DNA of 5,700 nucleotides from Actinomycetota bacterium (GTDB lineage Bacteria > Actinomycetota > Actinomycetes > S36-B12), in assembly GCA_010029945.1 (NCBI GenBank), contig RGQW01000104.1, forward strand, positions 1 to 5,700. The letters run 5' to 3'. Every line of letters begins with the position of its first letter. Positions within the stretch are counted from its first letter, which is position 1. Both the position numbers and the translations under genes were made by a program. This document shows, one piece after another, positions 1 to 4,882 of the stretch. Below the pieces are notes generated by a model, which saw only the letters and a program-made list of their open reading frames with translations, was not told the origin of the DNA and searched no databases.

Positions 1-1
1 G

Positions 2-508
2 AACGAGGCGATCGATGCGCCGGACGAGATGGCGGACACGGCACCGCGGGTTATCTCGGTGAAGGTCCCCGTCGACAAGATCGGCGAGGTGATCGGGCCG
101 AAGGGCAAGATCATCAACCAGATCCAGGAAGACACCGGCGCCGACATCACCATCGAGGACGACGGCACGATCTACATCGGTGCGACGGACGGTCCTTCGG
201 CCGAAGCGGCACGGACGGCGATCAACAACATCGCTAACCCGACGATGCCCGAGGTCGGTGAGCGGTACTTGGGAACGGTCGTCAAGACGACCAACTTCGG
301 TGCCTTCGTCTCTCTGGTTCCGGGCAAGGACGGCCTGCTCCACATCTCCGAAGTCAAGAAGTTGACCGACAAGAAGCGCATCGACACCGTCGAAGAGGTG
401 CTGAACGTCGGCGACAAGGTGCAGGTGGAGATCAAGGAGATCGATCAGCGCGGCAAGTTGTCGCTGACCCCGGTGCTCGACAAGAGCGACGAGTCCAGCG
501 AGGCGTGA
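2..508 (+). CDS. pnp: Polyribonucleotide nucleotidyltransferase (PNPase), C-terminal part
   Basis: PNPase degrades RNA 3' to 5' by phosphorolysis and can also add nucleotides. The frame is open from the left edge, so only the last 168 residues are visible; both RNase PH-like catalytic domains lie upstream, outside the window. What remains is the RNA-binding module. A KH domain occupies about visible residues 16-70, with the GxxG loop as IGPKGK at 31-36. An S1 domain occupies about 84-157 (ERYLGTVVKTTNFGAF, then DGLLHISE, closing with GKLSLTPV). A short acidic tail (DKSDESSEA) ends at a TGA. The ATG at 29 is an internal methionine (DAPDEMAD), not the start. The peptidase gene follows after 3 bases, so the two are probably cotranscribed, as in many actinobacteria. 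Sequence and domain spacing look normal, and identification is very secure. Confidence 0.97.
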   Translation, partial: NEAIDAPDEMADTAPRVISVKVPVDKIGEVIGPKGKIINQIQEDTGADITIEDDGTIYIGATDGPSAEAARTAINNIANPTMPEVGERYLGTVVKTTNFGAFVSLVPGKDGLLHISEVKKLTDKKRIDTVEEVLNVGDKVQVEIKEIDQRGKLSLTPVLDKSDESSEA

Positions 509-511
509 TCG

Positions 512-1591
512 TTGCCTAATCGCGCCCAAACCGCGACGCTTATTCGTGGTGCCGACGGGGGAGTGGTCAAGCGGACCACTCTCCCCGGCGGCCTGCGGGT
601 CATCACCGAGAACGTACCGGGGGTTCGTTCGGTAGCCCTGGGTGTGTGGGTCGCGGCTGGATCGCGGGACGAGCCGGCCTCCCAGATGGGCTCGGCCTTC
701 GAAGAGATCGCGATGTACGACGACGAGCCTGGTGAGTTGGTGCACGACGAATTCGCCATGGCCATGTTCGGGGATTCACCACTGGGTCGACCGATTCTCG
801 GCACCGTCGACACGATCACCGCTTTGCCGCAGAACGCGATTCGTCGCTTTTACCGCAAGGCCTACACCCCGGATCGCATGGTTATCTCGGTGGCCGGAAA
901 CGTCGACCATGCCCAGGTCGTGCGCCAAATCCGGGAGGTGTTCGCCGATCGACTGGAGCCATCGGTCGATGCGGCACCGGCTCGACCCGTACGCAAGCGT
1001 CGGTGGAAAGCCGACACGGTGCGCATCCTGAGCCGGGCGACCGAGCAAGCGCACGTAATGATGGGAACACCCGGGCTGGTCCGCGGGGACGAGCGACGCT
1101 ACGCCGCGGCGGTCCTGAGCACCGCCCTCGGTGGTGGGATGAGTTCGCGGCTGTTTCAAGAAGTCCGCGAGAAGCGCGGCCTGGCGTACTCCGTCTACGC
1201 CTACGCCCAGTCGTTCGCCGACGCCGGCGTCTTCGGCATCTACACCGGATGTCTGCCATCGAAGGCGGACACGGTGATGGACGTGTGCGTGAGCGAGCTG
1301 CAATCCGTGGCGCGCGACGGCCTGACGCCGGAAGAACTCGAGCGGGCTAAGGGGCAGGTAAAGGGGTCCATGGTGCTGGGCCAAGAAGACCCGGGATCAC
1401 GCATGTCTCGCAACGCGAAGTCCGAACTCAGCGGGGAGCCACTGGATGACATGAGTCGCGTCTTGGATCGAGTCGAAGCGGTGACGCGCGACGACGTCCA
1501 CGCCGTCGCCACCGACCTGTTCACCCAGAACTTCACCGTCGCGGCGATCGGGCCCTTCGATCCCGGTCATACGTTCGCGGCCGTCGGATAG
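512..1591 (+). CDS. M16-family zinc peptidase (processing-peptidase-like), internally deleted
   Basis: This 359-residue protein belongs to the M16 (insulinase/mitochondrial processing peptidase) family; actinobacterial members usually have about 420-460 residues and sit next to pnp. The N-terminal strand (TTLPGGLRVITENVPGVRS, then GSRDEP at 50-55) is typical. The second, substrate-binding half is complete, with GGGMSSRLFQEVREKRGLAYS from about residue 206. Between Q58-M59-G60 and E64-E65-I66-A67-M68 the sequence jumps. Family members carry about 75 residues there, starting with HFLEH, the HxxEH motif that supplies two zinc ligands and the catalytic glutamate. That motif is absent; only the distal glutamate ligand in EEIAM remains. 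As written, the product cannot be an active peptidase. The TTG start has a GAGG ribosome-binding site at 500-503, 8 bases away. It lies 3 bases after the pnp stop, suggesting cotranscription. Family assignment is secure; whether the deletion is real is not. Confidence 0.9.
   Translation: MPNRAQTATLIRGADGGVVKRTTLPGGLRVITENVPGVRSVALGVWVAAGSRDEPASQMGSAFEEIAMYDDEPGELVHDEFAMAMFGDSPLGRPILGTVDTITALPQNAIRRFYRKAYTPDRMVISVAGNVDHAQVVRQIREVFADRLEPSVDAAPARPVRKRRWKADTVRILSRATEQAHVMMGTPGLVRGDERRYAAAVLSTALGGGMSSRLFQEVREKRGLAYSVYAYAQSFADAGVFGIYTGCLPSKADTVMDVCVSELQSVARDGLTPEELERAKGQVKGSMVLGQEDPGSRMSRNAKSELSGEPLDDMSRVLDRVEAVTRDDVHAVATDLFTQNFTVAAIGPFDPGHTFAAVG
689..700 (+). other. In-frame deletion junction within the M16 peptidase gene
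   Basis: Codons 60-63 (G-S-A-F) join the conserved GSRDEPASQMG block directly to the conserved EEIAMYDDEPGELVHDEFA block. In actinobacterial homologues these blocks are separated by roughly 75 residues that carry HFLEH, the LLFKGT segment, the GGELNAF/KEYTCY region and the ERGVI strand. None of this is found in any of the six frames nearby, so it is a loss of sequence and not a frameshift. The exact breakpoint cannot be set without an intact relative. G-S-A could belong to the upstream block (GSAHFLEH in relatives) and F to the downstream one. Confidence 0.75.
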
Positions 1592-1602
1592 CGCTCTAGC
1601 CG
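1585..1602. terminator. Possible bidirectional stem-loop between convergent stops
   Basis: CGGATAG (1585-1591) and CTAGCCG (1596-1602) are inverted repeats with one mismatch around a four-base CGCT loop; T1584/A1603 can add a pair. The hairpin contains the stop codons of both convergent genes (TAG at 1589-1591 on plus, TAG at 1598-1596 on minus). No T-run follows on either strand, so an intrinsic terminator is only weakly supported, and the repeat could be chance. Confidence 0.25.
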
Positions 1603-2702
1603 AGGACGAACCCCCAGTCGACCGACGCCGTGACCGATGCGCCGGAGACCGCGTCGATGCGCACCGTGCCATTGTCGGTCGTCGTGACCTGCGAGACCAC
1701 GTCGAAGTCGGGCCCCACTGGTGCGACCAGATGCGCGGTGCGCAGGTCGAGTTGGTGCTCGTCGTCGAACGTCTGGAACGTCGCGATGCCGCGGTCGATC
1801 AAGGGATTGTCGAGCGAGGCTTGTGGTCCGATGGCGAAGTAGGAACACACGTCTTCTATCCCCATGCGCCCGACGTGGCGTCCCTGCCACGGGTCGGCGG
1901 TTCGCCCTCCGTTGGTGATCCACAGCAACGTCATCGGCAGTGTCCGGACCGATTTGAGCGCGATCCATACGTAGCCATCGAGAACCATCGCCGACCACCC
2001 GAGGTCTCCCGCCTCGGGGTCGTTGACCAACATCACGAGATCTTCGTGGCCAGGTTCGGTCGGGTAGTGCGTCAGATCCAGGGTGGAATCGTCCATCCGA
2101 GGAACGGCCGCGAGGTCGGTGAATTCGGCCCCCGGCTGCAACACCTGGGTTTCACCGCGTTCGGGTAACGAGAAGAGCGTGGGATGGACCGAGCAGTACT
2201 GCATGGGACTCGTGGACAACCGGCCCGACCCGGGCGGGAGCGCGGAAAGGTCGAGCACTGGGTGGGTGCCGTAGTTCCATCGCCCGTGGAGCCCGTTCGA
2301 GCGCACCTGTTGGTAAAGCACCGCATCGTCGTCGTTGACTGAGACGGTCTTGTGAATGTCGGCGTCGAGATCCGAGGCGCGCATCGAGAGGGTGATGCTG
2401 GAGGGTCCGTGGCGATCCACATGCCATCGGTTGTTCGCCACCTCCCCGTGGATCGGCCCAGCAGCCGTTTCACCAAACGGCATACAGAAGAAGTCCCCAC
2501 GCAGGTGGGACAGGATCGGCTCGGTGTCGGGGAAGTCCTGTGGTTGCCACGGTGGCAGGGAGTAGGGCTGAACCTCGCGGTTGCCCAACACGAAGGTGAC
2601 CGGCGCGATGTGTGCACCGGTCAGTGTGATCTTTGCGTTGGCGCGGGCACTGGCAATCGACACTGATTCGGCACCGTGGACAGAGCGCAGATTCATCGAC
2701 AC
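1596..2702 (-). CDS. Uncharacterised aldose 1-epimerase-like (galactose mutarotase fold) protein
   Basis: This 368-residue protein resembles a widespread but uncharacterised bacterial family related to aldose 1-epimerases, which interconvert sugar anomers. Recognisable blocks are LRGDFFCMPFG (67-77), then HGEVANNRW (85-93), YGTHPVLDL (144-152) and NGGRTADPWQGRHVGRMGIEDVCSYF (from 264). By analogy with galactose mutarotase, H85, H147 and E283 are candidate active-site residues; this is inference. There is no signal peptide or membrane helix, so it is probably cytoplasmic, and no sugar gene neighbours it to suggest a substrate. It opposes the surrounding pnp-peptidase-dapB genes, ending 4 bases from the peptidase stop. 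I prefer the GTG start at 2702 because AAGGAAG lies 6 bases upstream; the in-frame ATG at 2696 would be 12 bases away. Length and motifs look complete. Fold assignment is moderately sure; function is unknown. Confidence 0.8.
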   Translation of the reverse strand: MSMNLRSVHGAESVSIASARANAKITLTGAHIAPVTFVLGNREVQPYSLPPWQPQDFPDTEPILSHLRGDFFCMPFGETAAGPIHGEVANNRWHVDRHGPSSITLSMRASDLDADIHKTVSVNDDDAVLYQQVRSNGLHGRWNYGTHPVLDLSALPPGSGRLSTSPMQYCSVHPTLFSLPERGETQVLQPGAEFTDLAAVPRMDDSTLDLTHYPTEPGHEDLVMLVNDPEAGDLGWSAMVLDGYVWIALKSVRTLPMTLLWITNGGRTADPWQGRHVGRMGIEDVCSYFAIGPQASLDNPLIDRGIATFQTFDDEHQLDLRTAHLVAPVGPDFDVVSQVTTTDNGTVRIDAVSGASVTASVDWGFVLG

Positions 2703-2708
2703 ACATCA

Positions 2709-2715
2709 CTTCCTT
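2709..2715 (-). promoter_or_regulatory. Ribosome binding site choosing the GTG start
   Basis: AAGGAAG on the minus strand lies 6 bases before the GTG at 2702. It supports that start over the ATG at 2696 and over an overlapping out-of-frame ATG at 2706. Confidence 0.6.
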
Positions 2716-2731
2716 GTGAGAACCGATCTCG

Positions 2732-2737
2732 ACCCTA
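2732..2737 (-). promoter_or_regulatory. Candidate -10 element for the epimerase-like gene
   Basis: TAGGGT on the minus strand fits the actinobacterial TANNNT -10 pattern and would start transcription near 2725, giving a leader of about 22 bases that contains the AAGGAAG ribosome-binding site. No convincing -35 hexamer is seen at 17-18 bases. A small inverted repeat GAGA-N5-TCTC (2718-2730) spans the predicted start and could be chance. Confidence 0.25.
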
Positions 2738-2787
2738 ACGGTGTAGCGGTCGGGGACACCTCACCTACCGCGAGCCTGTTGCGCCCG

Positions 2788-2793
2788 TAGGCT
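2788..2793 (+). promoter_or_regulatory. Candidate -10 element for a leaderless dapB transcript
   Basis: TAGGCT matches TANNNT and is followed by exactly 7 bases and then the dapB ATG at 2801. This is the usual spacing for leaderless actinobacterial mRNAs, where transcription begins at the A of the start codon. No Shine-Dalgarno sequence precedes the ATG, which agrees. No clear -35 element is visible. It has not been tested here and rests on pattern only. Confidence 0.5.
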
Positions 2794-2800
2794 GGTCGCT

Positions 2801-3613
2801 ATGACCACGATGTCACCCCTACGTGTGGGGGTCACCGGAGCCCGCGGCCGCATGGGCGCCGCCGTTGTGGAAGCTGTGTCGGCCGCACCGGGGATGGAGT
2901 TGGCGGCGGCTCTCGACATCGGTGATGCCCTCGATGAGTTGGTCGCGCAGTCATGCGATGTGGTCATTGATTTTACGACCCCCGACGCGGTGATGGGGAA
3001 CCTGGAGTTCGCCATCGGTGCCCAAATGCACTGCGTAGTCGGCACCACCGGGTTCGACGTTGAGCGCCTCGCCCGCGTGCAGGAGTGGACGGCCGGGCAC
3101 CCGGGTGTTGGAGTATTGATCGCCCCAAACTTCAGCATCGGTGCTGTCCTGATGATGCACCTATCTACGCTCGCCGCCCGCTACTTCGAATCGGTGGAGA
3201 TTGTGGAGTTGCATCACCCGGACAAGGTCGATGCGCCCTCGGGCACGGCCGCGCACACCGCTGCGGCGATCGCCCACGCTCGCGCGGATCTACCACCGGC
3301 TCCCGACGCGACAGCGAGCCAACTCGACGGTGCTCGGGGTGCTCGAGTAGAAGACATCCCCGTGCATTCAATCCGACTGCGTGGTCTCGTCGCGCACCAG
3401 GAGGTCTTGTTCGGCGGGCCCGGAGAGACGTTGTCCCTTCGACACGACTCCGTGGCTCATCACTGCCGCGATGGTGATTGCCAGCATCGCCTACGCCGTG
3501 ATTGCCGCGAGTCGAGCGTGGATTCTGTTGGTATCCAAAGATCCGCTGCAGGTTGTTCTTGCCGTGGCGATCATTGTCATTCCGGTGATCGGGCTGGCCC
3601 TCATCGTTCGTGA
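2801..3613 (+). CDS. dapB: 4-hydroxy-tetrahydrodipicolinate reductase, C-terminus lost and replaced out of frame
   Basis: DapB reduces 4-hydroxy-tetrahydrodipicolinate with NAD(P)H in the cytoplasm, on the way to diaminopimelate for cell wall and lysine. Residues 1-217 match the family closely. They include the nucleotide-binding GARGRMG loop (13-19), DFTTPDAV (57-64), VGTTGF (80-85), APNFSIGAVLM (108-118), the catalytic/substrate block ELHHPDKVDAPSGTA (136-150) and RLRGLVAHQEVLFGGPGETLSLRHDS (from 192). Family members continue here with about 30 residues (D-R-x-S-F-M-P-G-V and so on) that return to the nucleotide-binding domain. In this window, residues 218-270 are instead an out-of-frame reading of the next gene, rich in Cys, His and Arg and without homology sense. 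True family length is about 245-250. The product is unlikely to fold or work. The ATG at 2801 is favoured by the homologous start and the upstream TAGGCT. Identity is certain; intactness is doubtful. Confidence 0.92.
   Translation: MTTMSPLRVGVTGARGRMGAAVVEAVSAAPGMELAAALDIGDALDELVAQSCDVVIDFTTPDAVMGNLEFAIGAQMHCVVGTTGFDVERLARVQEWTAGHPGVGVLIAPNFSIGAVLMMHLSTLAARYFESVEIVELHHPDKVDAPSGTAAHTAAAIAHARADLPPAPDATASQLDGARGARVEDIPVHSIRLRGLVAHQEVLFGGPGETLSLRHDSVAHHCRDGDCQHRLRRDCRESSVDSVGIQRSAAGCSCRGDHCHSGDRAGPHRS
3449..3455 (+). other. Junction fusing dapB to the downstream membrane-protein gene
   Basis: The conserved RHDS of DapB ends at the TCC codon 3449-3451. From TGG at 3453 the plus +1 frame encodes WLITAAMVIAS, which looks like the N-terminus of the small TPR membrane protein commonly found after dapB in actinobacteria. 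The missing dapB tail, any intergenic bases and the first codons and ribosome-binding site of the next gene are in none of the frames. Therefore bases, probably 100 or more, are absent; this is not a one-base frameshift. Confidence 0.7.
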
Positions 3614-3893
3614 ACTCTGGTTCGGCTGGCGCACGCGCCAGATGGGCCAGACGCTGGCCGCCGAAAACGCCCTTCCCACCTACGACGGCGACCTCACGCC
3701 GTCCGGACGACCCACCAAGGCCGACGCCGACCGCAACTTCGAGCGGTACGCCCAGGAAGCTGAGGACAACAGTGAGGACTGGCGCGCGTGGTTTCGGTTG
3801 GCGGTGGCCTACGACGACGCACGGGATCGCAAGCGCGCCCGCGCGGCCATGCGCCAAGCATCGAACCTTTATGTCCGCTCGCTACAGAGCTAG
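3471..3893 (+). CDS. Small membrane protein with TPR-like C-terminus, 5' end probably lost
   Basis: From the ATG at 3471 this gives 140 residues. Two hydrophobic helices (about 1-20 and 27-47) anchor a cytoplasmic or external soluble part. The segment 102-130 (EDWRAWFRLAVAYDDARDRKRARAAMRQA) reads like one tetratricopeptide-type helical pair. Proteins of this shape commonly follow dapB in actinobacteria; their role is not established. The frame is open upstream to 3453, and WLITAA before the methionine looks like genuine N-terminus of the first helix, so the original start was probably a few codons farther upstream and lost at the dapB junction. No ribosome-binding site precedes 3471, so expression from this start is uncertain. 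The frame stays open farther upstream to 3381, but that stretch is a shadow of dapB. The 3' end overlaps the convergent azlD by 12 bases. Confidence 0.75.
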   Translation: MVIASIAYAVIAASRAWILLVSKDPLQVVLAVAIIVIPVIGLALIVRELWFGWRTRQMGQTLAAENALPTYDGDLTPSGRPTKADADRNFERYAQEAEDNSEDWRAWFRLAVAYDDARDRKRARAAMRQASNLYVRSLQS

Positions 3894-4193
3894 GCCGGCA
3901 CCGCGCAGGACCGCGGCTGTTGCTGCAGCGACGAGAATCACGACCAAGAAGGGGGCGCGCAGAGCCAGCGCAACGATGGCGGCTGCGAGTCCGGCGACAC
4001 GGGCGTCGATCGTCACGGCGCTACCGGTGGAAAACGTCTGTACACCGACCAGCGCCGCCAGCAACGCGATCGGCAGTATCGCCGTCAGTCGCTGCAACCG
4101 AGGGTTGTCCAGCACTCGCTCCGGGATGACGTACCCGAAGAGTTTCAGGAGATAGGCCCCGAGGGAGCCGACGATCACGGCGGGCCAGATCAT
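3882..4193 (-). CDS. azlD: Branched-chain amino acid exporter small subunit, AzlD family
   Basis: This is a 103-residue hydrophobic protein with about three to four membrane helices (MIWPAVIVGSLGAYLLKLFGYVIPE at the start, then ILPIALLAALVGV and AGLAAAIVALAL). AzlD proteins have this size and pair with AzlC in the inner membrane to export branched-chain amino acids or similar compounds; substrate here is unproven. The start at 4193 is fixed by three facts: the ATG overlaps the azlC stop as ATGA, a perfect AGGAGG lies 5 bases upstream, and the protein begins as in the family. A longer open frame reaching 4349 is a shadow of azlC. Its 3' end overlaps the convergent membrane-protein gene by 12 bases. 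Very likely intact and translationally coupled to azlC. Confidence 0.9.
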   Translation of the reverse strand: MIWPAVIVGSLGAYLLKLFGYVIPERVLDNPRLQRLTAILPIALLAALVGVQTFSTGSAVTIDARVAGLAAAIVALALRAPFLVVILVAAATAAVLRGAGLAL

Positions 4194-4882
4194 GCGCGCC
4201 TCCTGGCCATCAAGCGCTCGGCGACGAGCGCGACGAGCACCGCGGACAGGACGGGAAGCCCCGGACGCAGCACAGGAACAAGAGCAATCGCGACCGCAGC
4301 GCTCACCACGGCCAGGGCGATCGTGCTCCGGTCGCGAAGGCGCGGCCACAGCAGCGCGATGAATCCGGCCGGCACCGCCGCGTCCAAGCCCAGCGTGCGC
4401 GGGTCATCGAGCGCTGCTGCCCCGAGGGCACCGATCAGCGTGCCCAGATTCCACAGCACGTAGATGGCGATGCCGGTGGCCCAGAATGCGTGCCGGGCTT
4501 GCGGCGAACCTTGCGGATAGCGAATCGCCATCGCGGTCGATTCGTCGATGGTGAGTTGGGCTTGACCCATGGTGCGCACGATCGATGGCCGGCGGGGCGT
4601 GGTTACGAACGAGCGAAGGCTCAGCGCATACAGCGAGTTGCGCGCGCCCAGCAAGAGAGCTGTCACGACGGCGACGAGGGCGCCACCGCCGGTACCGAGG
4701 ATCCCGACCAGGGCGAACTGGGAGGCCCCGGTGAACATTCCCAGACTCAGAAACTGCGTCTGCCACACGTCGAGGCCGCTGGCGACAGAGATCGCGCCGA
4801 AGGACAGCCCGTATGCCCCGGTGGCGACTCCGATGCCAACGGCGTTGACGGTGATGGGGCGCAGGGAATCGTCAGCGGTCAG
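4190..4882 (-). CDS. azlC: Branched-chain amino acid exporter large subunit, AzlC family, apparent CTG start
   Basis: This integral membrane protein forms an amino acid exporter with AzlD. The N-terminal signature is clear: GVATGAYGLSFGAISVASGLDVWQTQ begins at residue 18, followed by LSLGMFTGASQFALVG and LLLGARNSLYALSLR. Further hydrophobic helices occur around IYVLWNLGTLIGALGAA, ALAVVSAAVAIALVPVL and LSAVLVALVAERLM. The start is unusual. In this frame there is no ATG, GTG or TTG between the glpD 3' end and GTG at 4768, which would remove the first helix (38 residues). CTG at 4882 (LTADDSLRPI) gives 230 residues, the normal family length. It overlaps the glpD stop as CTGA and has AGGTG four bases upstream. 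I therefore use CTG, as inference; a mutated or misread ATG would look the same. The stop overlaps the azlD ATG. Confidence 0.85.
   Translation of the reverse strand: MTADDSLRPITVNAVGIGVATGAYGLSFGAISVASGLDVWQTQFLSLGMFTGASQFALVGILGTGGGALVAVVTALLLGARNSLYALSLRSFVTTPRRPSIVRTMGQAQLTIDESTAMAIRYPQGSPQARHAFWATGIAIYVLWNLGTLIGALGAAALDDPRTLGLDAAVPAGFIALLWPRLRDRSTIALAVVSAAVAIALVPVLRPGLPVLSAVLVALVAERLMARRRA
4199..4204 (-). promoter_or_regulatory. Strong ribosome binding site for azlD
   Basis: A perfect AGGAGG on the minus strand, inside the azlC 3' end and 5 bases before the azlD ATG at 4193. It decides the azlD start and suggests azlD is made at least as efficiently as azlC. Confidence 0.75.

Noticed and set aside
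776..1384. Long minus-strand open frame of 202 codons opposite the M16 peptidase
   Set aside because: High-GC codon bias opens antisense frames; the composition is Arg/His rich, has no recognisable domain, and the plus strand is clearly coding.
1567..1998. Minus-strand open frame overlapping the end of the epimerase-like gene
   Set aside because: It lies in a different frame inside a gene with clear family motifs and has Arg/His-rich shadow composition.
3452..3613. Cys/His-rich tail of the dapB open frame (HHC, DC, CSC, DHCH spacing) resembling a zinc-binding module
   Set aside because: It is the out-of-frame reading of the downstream membrane-protein gene, whose own frame has convincing helices and TPR-like sequence; the Cys/His content is a codon-shift artefact.
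3440..3893. Programmed +1 frameshift producing a DapB-membrane protein fusion
   Set aside because: There is no slippery sequence or downstream structure at the junction, the missing DapB end is absent from every frame, and anchoring a truncated DapB has no functional sense. Sequence loss explains it better.
4194..4349. N-terminal extension of azlD from an upstream GTG at 4349
   Set aside because: It is an Arg-rich reading of azlC in another frame; AGGAGG plus the ATGA overlap fixes the start at 4193.
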